DNA from: Bacteroidota bacterium
GTDB taxonomy: Bacteria > Bacteroidota > Bacteroidia > B-17B0 > Aurantibacillaceae
DNA: 64,000 nucleotides
Assembly: GCA_019638705.1 (NCBI GenBank)
Contig: JAHBTI010000001.1
Coordinates: 1 to 64,000, forward strand
Reading direction: 5' to 3'
Below, piece after piece: positions 18,127-26,654 of the stretch. Position 1 is the stretch's first letter. Every line of letters begins with the position of its first letter. The notes beneath the pieces are model-generated. The model did not search any database, had not been told where the DNA came from, and saw only the letters and a list, made by a program, of their open reading frames with translations. The position numbers were made by a program, and so were the translations under genes.

Positions 18127-19158
18127 ATGTTCGCGATGCAAAAATTTAGTTTCCTGATTTTAGGTTTTGCTTTTTTAGTAAAAGGGTTTTCTCAAACCGT
18201 GAAGCCCTGCGACAAAGAGGTTCTTAATAAAACATACACTTATGCCAATATTGACGGCATTTTGCGAAATATAATAAGTAAAGTGCCGCAAGAAAAATTG
18301 TTTGGCGACGATTATTTCAATAATCTTTTAAAAACGATTGTTGATGACAGAAAACTTTCGGAGAAAGAGAAAGTACAGTTGTTTTATTTAATGCAAAAAA
18401 AGATTGGCTTTGCGTTTTCGGGCGTGGCGTTTATTCCGCCCAAGCAAAATTATTTTATGAACCACAGCGGCAGGGTTTATACTTTTCAAAAAACGCACGC
18501 TGTTTTAACAACCATAAATGCCAAAGCCCAAGTTTATTTAGATATTGCCGAAACACAACGCAGCTCCGATGCTTTGCTGGCAGGGAACGCCCTGTTGCTG
18601 GCAACGCTTATCAGTCCTGAAACTTCGGCGAAAAAACTGCGAACCTATACCAAAGAAACCGTTATTAAGCAATCTAAAAACGCCAATGTGTTTAATCACT
18701 ATGTGTGCATGAGTGCTTCGCTGGTGCAAGACAGCGTAATTGTAAAAAACCTCATTGCCAATCTTGAAAAATCTGCAAGTGCCGAAATGAAAGAAGACTG
18801 GCTTTGCGCTTTGTATTCAAAAATCAATCCCTTAATTACGCTGCAAAAATATATTTTGGGCGAAAAAGACAAGCGCAACGCTTTAGCCATTCAAACCGCT
18901 TTGTGTATTATTTACGACAAAGTGCCTGAAACATCTTATGCCACAAGTTTAAAAAGCATTTTAAATGCCATTCCTGAAAAAGAAGAATGGAAACAGGAGC
19001 TGCTGAAAAATGTGTGGAGTAAAAAATATCCGTACAACTATTCGCTGGCAAACAACGAAAAACTGATTTCAAAAATATGGGAGGGTGTTTCCGTTCAGCA
19101 ATGCAGCGAGGGGTATTTGATTACAAACGGTGCGCTTACCGAGATTGATGAGGATTAA
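18127..19158 (+). CDS. Exported protein of unknown function
   Basis: This 343-residue protein has a signal peptide (LILGFAFLVKGFSQ); the start could be ATG 18127 or the second Met at 18136. The mature part is alpha-helical with two regions of helix pairs (residues 130-200 and 220-300) that could be HEAT/TPR-like. There is no catalytic motif I recognise and no sorting domain, so it is probably periplasmic. The gene stands alone between hutU and a repeat-filled intergenic region. Confidence 0.75.
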   Translation: MFAMQKFSFLILGFAFLVKGFSQTVKPCDKEVLNKTYTYANIDGILRNIISKVPQEKLFGDDYFNNLLKTIVDDRKLSEKEKVQLFYLMQKKIGFAFSGVAFIPPKQNYFMNHSGRVYTFQKTHAVLTTINAKAQVYLDIAETQRSSDALLAGNALLLATLISPETSAKKLRTYTKETVIKQSKNANVFNHYVCMSASLVQDSVIVKNLIANLEKSASAEMKEDWLCALYSKINPLITLQKYILGEKDKRNALAIQTALCIIYDKVPETSYATSLKSILNAIPEKEEWKQELLKNVWSKKYPYNYSLANNEKLISKIWEGVSVQQCSEGYLITNGALTEIDED

Positions 19159-19190
19159 AAAATTTGTTTCAGCCACCCGATTATTATAAT

Positions 19191-19370
19191 GCCCTTTCGG
19201 GGCGTATTCTACTTTGTTATAACGGCTCAGGGCGTTGCTCCGAGCTAAGGTATATTTTTGTCTTTCAGACAAAGGAGTTGTCGCTAAATGGTTTTGTTTT
19301 ATAGAGAGATTTGATAACTTTCAAAAAGTTGCCAAATCTCATAAACAATGCTGTTTCGCCCTGAAAGGGC
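19191..19370. repeat. Degenerate interspersed palindromic repeat block
   Basis: This 180-bp noncoding block starts with the palindrome GCCCTTTCGGGGC (19191-19203) and ends with GCCCTGAAAGGGC (19358-19370). Inside are a GGCTCAGGGCG...GCTCCGAGC hairpin (about 19225-19246) and a long stem formed by GAGATTTG (19306-19313) and CAAATCTC (19333-19340). The layout is that of a MITE- or REP-like element and its decayed neighbour. I recall similar GCCCTGAAAGGGC sequences scattered between genes in many Bacteroidota. No transposase frame is present. Confidence 0.6.
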
Positions 19371-19412
19371 AACATAATTTATTTATAGTTGAGGACTTTA
19401 GACAATTTCAAT

Positions 19413-19449
19413 AAAAAAAGAGTTGTTCAAAATTGAACAACTCTTTTTT
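19413..19449. terminator. Bidirectional intrinsic terminator
   Basis: A7, GAGTTGTTCAA, short loop, TTGAACAACTC, T6. The perfect 11-bp stem ends 24 bp from the stop of the leftward PKD protein and serves it; the rightward gene ends at 19158. Confidence 0.92.
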
Positions 19450-19473
19450 CTTTTATAGCTTGAGAACAGATTA

Positions 19474-20997
19474 TTACTGCTTAGTTATAACTAACTTTTG
19501 CGTATGTATTTTATCCCCTGCGTTTACTCTTATAAAGTACACGCCATTTGAAATGTTTTCTAAACTGATGGTTTTATTTATGTTTCCGTTGTGGGTGTCG
19601 TTTATGCTTTCAAAGATTACTCCGCCCATGAGGTTATACACCTGTATTTTTGCAGACGAAGCCGTTATTCCGTTTATGTTCAGGTTAAATTCACCACTGT
19701 TTGGGTTTGGCGAAATGATGCAGGAAATAGCTTCAGCAGCATTGTTTTTAATATCTGTTGGTTCTGCTTCAAGCATTTCGCGTGTTACGGTATTGATATA
19801 CACAATATCGTTGCTTCCGTCTGCCGATTTGCTGAGGTATTGTGTTGAGCAATGTGTGCCTATTGTGCCACAAGTGGTGGTTACGGTTAAGCAGATTTGA
19901 TAATTGCCTGCGGCTGCGTAAGTGTGAGAAACTACAATACCGAAACTGTTGGCAGTGCTGTCGCCCCAACTCCATTGCGCAGCAGCTACATTGCCGGTGT
20001 TGGTAACTACGGCATACCATGAGTGCGGTGTATTTGCCTGAATTAGCGAGAACGTTGTGTTGGCAATGCAGGTGTTTGTAATGTTGCTGATAACAACGGT
20101 GTGAGCAGTTGTATCAATGCAAGGCGACACAGAGTTTGTAGAGGCATTGGCAAATAGCGTAACCAAATAAGTGCCGTTAGCCGTGTAAGTGTGCGCAGGT
20201 GAAGCTGTCGATGAACTTCCACCATCGCCAAAGTTCCAAGAATAGCTTGTGTTTGGTGTTGTGCCTGTGCTGGTGTTGTTAAAGTAAACAATTCCGTTTG
20301 CGCCTGTGGTGTAACTAAAATTAGCGTTCAAATTACAAGGCGGAGTTGTTGTAACGGTGTTTACCGAAATGGTTTGCTGTGTGGCGCAAGCAGCCCCGCC
20401 ACCTGAGTTGTTAAGCACAAGAAATACTGTATGAACACCGTTGGCGGTGTAAGTGGTACTTGGGTGGGTGATGTTTGTACCCATTGAGAAATTTGGCGTA
20501 GCTTGTGAGCCAAAGCCCCATGTATAAGACGTAGAGGCATTAATGCTTCCTGTAGAAGTGCTGCCAAAGGTAACGTTTCCGTTTGCACCCACCGCGTAGG
20601 TAAAACTTGCATTACAAGTTGGCGTTGGCGGCGGTGGCGATGCCACGTTAGTTACGCAAACAGCACTATATACTACTGTAGAACAAGTAGGCACAGAATT
20701 AGAATACGTTGTAACAAACAATGCCACCGTATAACAGCCGTTTGCCGTATATGTATTCATGGTTGCTGCTGTGCCTGTGTATGTTACCCAACTTGGCACA
20801 TTGGAGTTAAAATTCCACGAATAAACCGTAGCACTTGGGGTGGGCGCTCCCACGACATTAGCAACGAAGGTTACTTGTCCGTTAGCCCCGATGTAGGGAG
20901 TAAAACTTGCCACGCATTGCGCTTTGGCAAAGTTTGTGGCAATGGCTAAAAAAAGCACTATCGCCAGTTTCAGATGTTTTGTGTAATTGGTTTTCAT
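19474..20997 (-). CDS. Secreted multi-PKD-domain protein with T9SS type A sorting domain
   Basis: This 507-residue protein has a signal peptide (about 27 residues, ending FAKAQ). Four PKD/Ig-like repeats follow at about 28-120, 128-215, 222-305 and 308-390. They are recognised by repeated YxWxFG(D)G/S motifs (YSWNFNSNVPSW, YTWGFGSQATP, YSWNFGDGGSS, WSWGDSTANS), each followed by HTYTANGTYxV. The C-terminus is a T9SS sorting domain (SPNPNSGEFNLNINGITA ... ISNGVYFIRV). A surface adhesin or scaffold is inferred. It lies 137 bp downstream of the sigma/anti-sigma operon in the same direction and may belong to its regulon or operon. Confidence 0.9.
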   Translation of the reverse strand: MKTNYTKHLKLAIVLFLAIATNFAKAQCVASFTPYIGANGQVTFVANVVGAPTPSATVYSWNFNSNVPSWVTYTGTAATMNTYTANGCYTVALFVTTYSNSVPTCSTVVYSAVCVTNVASPPPPTPTCNASFTYAVGANGNVTFGSTSTGSINASTSYTWGFGSQATPNFSMGTNITHPSTTYTANGVHTVFLVLNNSGGGAACATQQTISVNTVTTTPPCNLNANFSYTTGANGIVYFNNTSTGTTPNTSYSWNFGDGGSSSTASPAHTYTANGTYLVTLFANASTNSVSPCIDTTAHTVVISNITNTCIANTTFSLIQANTPHSWYAVVTNTGNVAAAQWSWGDSTANSFGIVVSHTYAAAGNYQICLTVTTTCGTIGTHCSTQYLSKSADGSNDIVYINTVTREMLEAEPTDIKNNAAEAISCIISPNPNSGEFNLNINGITASSAKIQVYNLMGGVIFESINDTHNGNINKTISLENISNGVYFIRVNAGDKIHTQKLVITKQ

Positions 20998-21134
20998 ATT
21001 AATTGTGTATTTAATTTGTGCTTACTCTTTAAAGGATTTTCAGCTTGCTCCTTATTGCACCTTACAAAAAGAAAAAGTAAAAGGTTGGGTATGGAAACAG
21101 TTTTTAGTTCTTAGTTTGAAGTTTTTAATGGTTG

Positions 21135-22001
21135 CTAATTCTTGTTTACGATTATTTTTTTTGTAAACCTTTTGTTGTCTGATTGAATATTCAGAAAATA
21201 AATGCCGCTCTTTAGCTCGCGCAGGTCAATAGCCTCCCCCTTCCCCTCCAAAGGAGGGGTGATTGTGTGTTCCAATACTAAATTGCCTAACACATCAAAA
21301 ATTTTGATTGTTCCCCCTTTGGGGGTTAGGGGGCTTTCAACATTTAACATTTCACTCACAGGGTTAGGATAAACGCTCAACTCTATACTTTCATCGTTCA
21401 GCTCCTCAACGCCTGTTGTTATGTTTGCAAAGGTTACGTTTACGGCTCGCATTAAACTGTCCTGACAAGCAGCATTATCTGTATCTGTTATTTTCAGTTT
21501 TACATAATGCAGTCCTGCGCTTAAATAGGTATGCAAAGGCTCGGGATTTGTGGCATGATGTCCGTCGCCAAAATCCCAATAATAAACGGTGTTGGCATTT
21601 GTGCCTGTGGAAATGCTTACAAAACTTGCCGTGCCTGCCGTGTTTAATGTGTGCGATAAATGAGCCGACAATATGCAGGGATTAACGGAAAACGTTTGTG
21701 CCGCGCTGCTGCTGCACCATTGTCCGTTTAATAATTGCATAATCATGAGTGTGGTGGTATATACGCCGCTTTTGTATCTGTGTTCTGCGATGGAAGATAC
21801 GGTGGTGTCGCTTGTGCCGTCGCCAAAATACCAGTTGCAAATAGCGTTTGATGTTGTGCCGACAGAGGTGTTGCTGAAAGTTACTTCGCTCACGTTTATT
21901 GAATAAGAATAACTTGCCGTTAAACTGCACGATTGAGCCAATGCGCGTTGTGAAAACATCGCCATTAAAAGAACGACAGCTATGTGTGTAAATTTTTTCA
22001 T
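21135..22001 (-). CDS. Secreted PKD protein with T9SS type A domain carrying inserted palindromic elements
   Basis: This 288-residue protein has a signal peptide (MKKFTHIAVVLLMAMFSQRALAQ) and two PKD-like domains (CNWYFGDGTSDTTVSSIAEHRY; YYWDFGDGHHATNPEPLHTY). The T9SS sorting domain is YPNPVSEMLNV ... LKSGIYFLNIQ. Two stretches inside that sorting domain, PLTPKGG (224-230) and TPPLEGKGE (248-256), are encoded by GC-rich palindromes and look like in-frame insertions. The gene starts within the stop of the PKD lipoprotein (ATGA overlap), so it belongs to the sigma-factor operon. Confidence 0.9.
   Translation of the reverse strand: MKKFTHIAVVLLMAMFSQRALAQSCSLTASYSYSINVSEVTFSNTSVGTTSNAICNWYFGDGTSDTTVSSIAEHRYKSGVYTTTLMIMQLLNGQWCSSSAAQTFSVNPCILSAHLSHTLNTAGTASFVSISTGTNANTVYYWDFGDGHHATNPEPLHTYLSAGLHYVKLKITDTDNAACQDSLMRAVNVTFANITTGVEELNDESIELSVYPNPVSEMLNVESPLTPKGGTIKIFDVLGNLVLEHTITPPLEGKGEAIDLRELKSGIYFLNIQSDNKRFTKKIIVNKN
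21232..21334. repeat. Two palindromic elements inside a sorting-domain coding region
   Basis: CCCCTCC-AAA-GGAGGGG at 21243-21259 and CCCCC-TTT-GGGGG at 21313-21325, the latter followed by TTAGGGGGC. They are far more GC-rich than the surrounding gene and both keep the reading frame. They interrupt otherwise conventional T9SS-domain spacing. Confidence 0.7.
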
Positions 22002-23119
22002 TTATGAGCCACTGCAATTATTGCCTGCGCGTTATCTATTAAAACCGATTTATTGCCGCTATACATCATGCACCTGAATTTTACTTTCAGTTTTTTGGTG
22101 GGTTGATTGTTTTCGTTGTTGTCAAAATTTTCTGCTTCAAGCAAATCAAGATAACTTGAAGAAAGTTGAATTTCATTGTTTGATGAATACACTTCGCCGT
22201 TTTCATCTGTCCATGTAATAATAACTTTTGACAAAGAAACTTTTGGATTGTGTACGGCATTCACAGATTTCACAAAATAATTAGCCGCGCAAGATGAAGC
22301 ATCGCCCTGTGTTACGGCATTAAAATTTGCAAGCGTGGTTACACCGTTGGCATCGGTTACTTTCAGCGTTACAGGGTAACTTCCGCTCACCAAATAATTG
22401 TGAACAGGATATACCGCCGTGGAAGTATCGCCGTCGCCGAAGTTCCATGAATATTTGTAAGGGTATGCGCCGCCGTAAGTAGTTTGAATAAAGGAAACGG
22501 AATTTCCCGATACGTTTGTAACGCCAATGTAAGATTTGCAGGTTTTGTTTGAAACATCAATGTTTTGTTTGTTGCCGATAAAACTTTCGCAGGCGTTTGC
22601 GCTTGTAATTTTTAAACCTACGTTGTATTGCCCCGTCGTAAAAAACTCGTGCGTGGGATTTGTTTCGTTTGAGCCTGTACCGTCACCAAAATCCCAATAA
22701 TAATTTTCGGCTTGTTTGTTAAACAACGATTGAAAGCCTACCAGATATGAATTTGTGCCTGCCAAAATTCTGTATGTTTTGGGAACAAGCGCGGAATCCA
22801 TCTTCATGGCTTCGTTAGGCGCGGAAATTTTAAAATCGTTGATTTGAATTTTGAGTGAGTTTCTGCAATCATTACAGTCTGTTTGTTTAAACTCGCCCAC
22901 AAAATTATACACGCCGTTTGTGTCTTGCGCGTAAGATGAATACATATAATAATTGTCCACGCCCGCTTTTATGGACACAGGTTTGCCGTCAATAGTTCCG
23001 TCAAAGCTGAACACCGCTTCAATTTTGTCAATAATCATGGAATCGGGATATTTTTTCTTGTTGCACGAATAAACAAGTGCAAGAAAAAACATCAAACTAT
23101 ATAAAGCCAACTTCTTCAT
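21998..23119 (-). CDS. PKD-domain surface lipoprotein
   Basis: This 373-residue protein starts MKKLALYSLMFFLALVYSCNKKK, a lipoprotein signal with an SCN lipobox. A beta-rich N-domain (residues 25-110) is followed by two PKD domains with typical cores YYWDFGDGTGSNETNPTHEF and YSWNFGDGDTSTAVYPVHNY. A C-terminal beta domain (about 270-373) ends without a T9SS tail. It lies 4 bp downstream of the anti-sigma/barrel fusion and overlaps the next PKD gene. It could be the outer-membrane partner or output of that signalling pair (inference). Confidence 0.87.
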   Translation of the reverse strand: MKKLALYSLMFFLALVYSCNKKKYPDSMIIDKIEAVFSFDGTIDGKPVSIKAGVDNYYMYSSYAQDTNGVYNFVGEFKQTDCNDCRNSLKIQINDFKISAPNEAMKMDSALVPKTYRILAGTNSYLVGFQSLFNKQAENYYWDFGDGTGSNETNPTHEFFTTGQYNVGLKITSANACESFIGNKQNIDVSNKTCKSYIGVTNVSGNSVSFIQTTYGGAYPYKYSWNFGDGDTSTAVYPVHNYLVSGSYPVTLKVTDANGVTTLANFNAVTQGDASSCAANYFVKSVNAVHNPKVSLSKVIITWTDENGEVYSSNNEIQLSSSYLDLLEAENFDNNENNQPTKKLKVKFRCMMYSGNKSVLIDNAQAIIAVAHK

Positions 23120-23123
23120 TTTT

Positions 23124-24680
23124 CTACTTAAAAACAGTGTATGTTAATGTCAGTTTCAAACCTTTGTTTTTTTCTTTTACTGAAGAATTAAAAAACAAAT
23201 TGTTTTTAATGTCGCTTATTCCGTAAAACAGTTCTGCAACCACGCCAATATTTTTATGCAAACGGCGGCGATAAAAAACAGAAACCTGTGTGTCAAACGT
23301 ATTAAAGCCTTCGGTGTAGCCGTTTACTTTGCCTGATTTGTAATTTTCCTGTTTGTTCAGGCGAACATCGTAAATTTCCATTGTTCCGCCAACGGTGAGT
23401 AAATACGCGGCATTAAAACCTGCACCAAAACTGTTTGATGAATCTAAAAAGTAATGCAGTTTTATCGGCACAAGCAAGTAGTGAACTTTTTGTGGCGTAA
23501 TAACTGTTACCTGACTTTCTTCGCCAAAAGAGTAGCGCGTTGTTTTTTTAGAGGTGTTGTTGTAATTACTTAAATTATTTACCGATGTGTATTGCGCACC
23601 CAAAGACAGAGCTAATTTTTCGTTCAGGTAATTGTAATAATTAAAACCAACAACGGGATTAAAACCATTACCCTCGCGCTTGCCCGCATTTTTCCAACCA
23701 AGCAAATACGCGCCGCCGGCTTCAAAATACATAAACGGTTTTTTGATTTTTTTCGGCAGTTCAATCGTTGTTTCTTGTTTCAAAGTTTCAAAGTTTTGAA
23801 AGTTTGAAAGTTCGCTTATTGCTGGTTGCTCATTAATCGTTTCTTGTTTCGTTGTATCATGTTCAGTCTTGCCAATTGCCGCTTGCTGTCCGTTTTCTGC
23901 CGATTGCGAACTTGCTTCTAATTCCGTTTCTTGTTTCGTGCTGTCTTGTTGTTGGAAAATTCCAAAGTTTTGAAAGTTTGAAAGTTTGTCCGTTGCTGAT
24001 TGCTCGTTGCCAACTTGTAATTGCTCATTAATTTTTTCTACCAACTGCTGACTAACGACTTCCGACTTATAACTTGTTTCTTCTTCTTCCTTATTTTCAA
24101 TGGCATTTGTTACAACAGGCATTACAACATCAGGCACAGAAATTTCTTGCGTTTCTTTCACAAGTTCTTTTTCTGTTTGCTGAACATCAGTAAGCAAAGG
24201 TTTTTCGGAGGAAACGGTTTTTTCTTTTACAACAATTTCATTTGATTTTTGCTCTGTGTGTTGTTTGTTGTTTGCTGTTTCTTGTTTCTTCACCGCCAAC
24301 TTCTGATTTTCAACTTTCAACTCTTTACTTTCAACCTCCGACTTCAAACTTTGAACTTCCGCAACTTCCGACTTCAAACTAACAACTAAAAAACTGCCAA
24401 CTACCAACAATCCTGCAAGTGTCCACAAAATTGGCACTAATCTGTTTTTACGCTCACGTTCGGGAAGTATGGCACTCATTTTTTCCCAACTGCTTTCGGC
24501 AAAAGCAAATTCTTTTTCTTCAACCAATTTATTGAGCGAAGTTTTAAACTGTGCTTCCCCACTCACCTCATTATCGGGAAGCATGGCTTTCATTTTTTGC
24601 CAGTTGCGTTCCGAAAAAGGAAATTCTTTTGAGCCAATCAGTTTTCTGAGTAAATATTTTAACCGTTCTTCGCTGCTCAT
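23124..24680 (-). CDS. Candidate dual-membrane-spanning anti-sigma factor fused to an outer-membrane beta-barrel
   Basis: This 518-residue protein has four parts. Residues 8-36 and 46-75 are an internal duplication (KLIGSKEFPFSERNWQKMKA against KLVEEKEFAFAESSWEKMSA) that I read as the cytoplasmic sigma-binding segment. Residues 81-102 are one hydrophobic helix (LVPILWTLAGLLVVGSFLVV). Residues 103-314 are a Gln/Glu/Lys-rich linker long enough to cross the periplasm. Residues 315-518 are an amphipathic beta-barrel (FMYFEAGGAYLLGW ... LTLTYTVFK) ending in an aromatic strand. Its start overlaps the sigma-factor stop (ATGA). The layout matches the Dma-type anti-sigma factors described in Bacteroides. 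The linker contains short expanded repeats (KSEVAEVQSLKSEVES; LSNFQNF twice). Confidence 0.78.
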   Translation of the reverse strand: MSSEERLKYLLRKLIGSKEFPFSERNWQKMKAMLPDNEVSGEAQFKTSLNKLVEEKEFAFAESSWEKMSAILPERERKNRLVPILWTLAGLLVVGSFLVVSLKSEVAEVQSLKSEVESKELKVENQKLAVKKQETANNKQHTEQKSNEIVVKEKTVSSEKPLLTDVQQTEKELVKETQEISVPDVVMPVVTNAIENKEEEETSYKSEVVSQQLVEKINEQLQVGNEQSATDKLSNFQNFGIFQQQDSTKQETELEASSQSAENGQQAAIGKTEHDTTKQETINEQPAISELSNFQNFETLKQETTIELPKKIKKPFMYFEAGGAYLLGWKNAGKREGNGFNPVVGFNYYNYLNEKLALSLGAQYTSVNNLSNYNNTSKKTTRYSFGEESQVTVITPQKVHYLLVPIKLHYFLDSSNSFGAGFNAAYLLTVGGTMEIYDVRLNKQENYKSGKVNGYTEGFNTFDTQVSVFYRRRLHKNIGVVAELFYGISDIKNNLFFNSSVKEKNKGLKLTLTYTVFK

Positions 24681-25240
24681 TCTAAATGTTTAATAATGGG
24701 TAAATCAATTTCTCTCAACATTATTTTCAGTTGCTCGCGTGCCGAGTTTAAGTGCCATTTGCTTGTGCCTTCGGTTATGCCCAGCATTTCGGCAATTTCG
24801 CGGTGCTTGTAGCCGTCAATAAAATACAGATTAAACACCTGACTGCTGGCTGGCGGCAGCTTGGCAATGAAACTGTAAATCTGGTCGGCATCAATTTTTT
24901 CAATAGCGGTGTTTATTTCGGCGTACTTGTCTGTTTCGTAATAATCTTCCACATACAAAATATTTTCGTGATGCGTTTTTTCCTTTTTATACTCGTTAAT
25001 CAGCGTGTTAATCATAATTTTCCTAATCCAAGGTTTAAAAGGCGCATCGGCATTGTAACTTTTCAGATGAGTTAAAATTTTAAGAAAGCCCATGTTCAGC
25101 ACTTCTTCGGCTCTTTCGCGGTTTCGGGTATATCGTACACAAATGCTCATCAGGTAACTAAAGCTCACCTTATACAATTCATATTCAGCCCGACGTTTAC
25201 CGTCAATACAATCTTTAATCAGTTGTGGCTGAATGTTCAT
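24677..25240 (-). CDS. RNA polymerase ECF-type sigma-70 factor
   Basis: I choose ATG 25240 (MNIQPQLIKDCIDGKRRAE); 26 upstream codons are open but lack family similarity. The resulting 187-residue protein shows region 2 (YELYKVSFSYLMSICVRY, AEEVLNMGFLKILTHL, FKPWIRKIMINTLINEYKK) and region 4 (LPPASSQVFNLYFIDGYKHR, EIAEMLGITEGTSKWHLNSA). It is the first gene of a leftward operon. The next gene begins within its stop codon and encodes a membrane-embedded anti-sigma candidate, so activity is probably held in check at the membrane. Its promoter may be autoregulated; no standard -7 is obvious upstream. Confidence 0.93.
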   Translation of the reverse strand: MNIQPQLIKDCIDGKRRAEYELYKVSFSYLMSICVRYTRNRERAEEVLNMGFLKILTHLKSYNADAPFKPWIRKIMINTLINEYKKEKTHHENILYVEDYYETDKYAEINTAIEKIDADQIYSFIAKLPPASSQVFNLYFIDGYKHREIAEMLGITEGTSKWHLNSAREQLKIMLREIDLPIIKHLE

Positions 25241-25394
25241 AGAAATAGGGTGCTGATTACCTGTACAGTAAAGGTAAGTAAATGGTTGGGTGGTTTTGAA
25301 ATTATTTTTTATTACCACAGGGATTAAATAAAATTTACGATTTTCTGCCTTGTTAAATTAACTCATTACCAAATCGTATGATTAGTAAGTTTAG

Positions 25395-25402
25395 TATATT
25401 TG
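25395..25402 (+). promoter_or_regulatory. -7 element directly abutting a small ORF
   Basis: TATATTTG ends four bases before the GTG at 25407. Transcription starting 5-7 bp downstream would begin at or inside the start codon, so the small ORF is probably read from a leaderless message. Confidence 0.6.
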
Positions 25403-25406
25403 TGTC

Positions 25407-25556
25407 GTGAAATCAAAAGCCTTGAATAAAAACACCATTCTGAAATCAGTTGCCAAATTGGCTGCCGATAAAGAATTGGTGCGTTCATACTTAAAGGGGA
25501 ATGTTCCTGTAAGCACACTTCATAAAAAAGGAATTAAGTTTGCAAAACCGTTATAA
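25407..25556 (+). CDS. Small basic protein paired with DUF6169
   Basis: A 49-residue frame from GTG 25407 to TAA 25556: MKSKALNKNTILKSVAKLAA, then DKELVRSYLKGNVPVSTLHK, then KGIKFAKPL. It is lysine-rich and probably helical, and overlaps the following DUF6169 gene by 17 bp. The 'KLAADKELVRSYLKG' pattern with a C-terminal 'GIKFAKPL' looks like a short antitoxin- or regulator-type partner, but I cannot name a characterised family. Its size and non-ATG start make it easy to miss. The coupling is seen; the antitoxin role is inference. Confidence 0.65.
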   Translation: MKSKALNKNTILKSVAKLAADKELVRSYLKGNVPVSTLHKKGIKFAKPL

Positions 25557-26052
25557 TTATACATACGACCCTTTTTCAAACAGCTACAATTTTATTACCA
25601 AAAACGATGTTTTGTACCGTGTTGCCTTTGTTACAGACGAAACATTAAGTTCCATTTCCGGAACAAAAATTCCACACGTTTTTCAATTGGTAGTAGAAAA
25701 AATAAATAAAGAAAAAGAGTCGTTAGATACCAAAGTTTCCAAAACCATAGAACTGATTGTTGTTGCGTTTTTAAACGAAGTTAAAAATTCGGTAATTTAC
25801 GTTTGTTCCGATAACGAAGATAAAGCCTTAATTCGCTTTAAAGTGTTTAACCGTTGGTATCAAAATTCAAAACACAATGCCTACATTTTAAAAATAGACA
25901 ATGTTATTCCGATTAAAACGGCTCATAAACAAGAAATGAAATTATATACTTCCTTTATACTGCACAAAAACAATCCTAATTATACGCAAGTAGTAAAATT
26001 GTATCATCAAATAGAAAAAACATTAAACGAGGAGGATAAGAACGATATATGA
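25540..26052 (+). CDS. DUF6169-family protein
   Basis: This 170-residue soluble protein starts at TTG 25540 inside the small upstream ORF. The segments YNYTYDPFSNSYNFITKND, YRVAFVTDETLSSISGTKIP, VSKTIELIVVAFLNEVKNS, and VIYVCSDNEDKALIRFKVFN with RWYQNS are those I associate with DUF6169, a Bacteroidota family of unknown function typically preceded by a tiny ORF. The fold looks alpha/beta with no obvious catalytic residues. Its stop overlaps the ATG of the next gene (ATGA). Whether it is a toxin, a defence protein or a regulator is unknown. Confidence 0.75.
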   Translation: MQNRYNYTYDPFSNSYNFITKNDVLYRVAFVTDETLSSISGTKIPHVFQLVVEKINKEKESLDTKVSKTIELIVVAFLNEVKNSVIYVCSDNEDKALIRFKVFNRWYQNSKHNAYILKIDNVIPIKTAHKQEMKLYTSFILHKNNPNYTQVVKLYHQIEKTLNEEDKNDI

Positions 26053-26654
26053 AAAATAAAAAATGGATAGTGTTGTTGATTATTGCTTTTCCATCGCTGT
26101 TTTGGCTTATTTTGGAAACAAGCACCATTAACTCTAAAAAATTACCGCACTACGGCACAAAAAAAGTAATTGCCCCAAACGACACCTTGTTTTATAAAGT
26201 AAACGACACGTTTGATACCGCTCTCGCCAAATTTCCGCTTTACGCCATTATGTTTGTGGGTGAAAAATACCGCAGCGATGTGTATCGCATGGCAGGTTTG
26301 TGGGAATATCTGAATTACAAAAAAGAAAAGGTGGTTCACATTCCTTTTGTTTTGGCAGTAGAAAATACGGAAGTATATGAAGACTTGAAAAAATTGGACG
26401 AACACGAAAACGTGCATTTTTTTATATGGAACAAAACAAATTTTGACAGTTTGGCAAAAACGTTTTTTGTTGAAAAACCCATTTACATTGATTACAGTTT
26501 TTTTGTGTTGGTGGACGTACAGCGCAACATTCGCGGATTTTATGATGCACGTTATGTGGCAGAGTTAAAACGCCTGATTGAAGAATACCAACACCTGCGC
26601 TTAAAAGAAGAAAAACAAAAAATGATTAAGGATAATGAAATTAAAAGCAATTAG
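26049..26654 (+). CDS. Membrane-anchored SCO1-associated protein of unknown function
   Basis: This 201-residue protein has one N-terminal membrane helix (about residues 5-23) and an extracytoplasmic alpha/beta domain. Its secondary-structure order resembles a thioredoxin fold without the CxxC pair (FPLYAIMFVG ... NVHFFIWNKTNFDSL ... YSFFVLVDVQRNIRGFYDAR). The last motif mimics the 'LIDxxGxIRGxYD' strand of SCO proteins. It overlaps the SCO1 gene by 20 bp and so probably works with it in copper delivery to cytochrome oxidase (inference). Confidence 0.72.
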   Translation: MKNKKWIVLLIIAFPSLFWLILETSTINSKKLPHYGTKKVIAPNDTLFYKVNDTFDTALAKFPLYAIMFVGEKYRSDVYRMAGLWEYLNYKKEKVVHIPFVLAVENTEVYEDLKKLDEHENVHFFIWNKTNFDSLAKTFFVEKPIYIDYSFFVLVDVQRNIRGFYDARYVAELKRLIEEYQHLRLKEEKQKMIKDNEIKSN

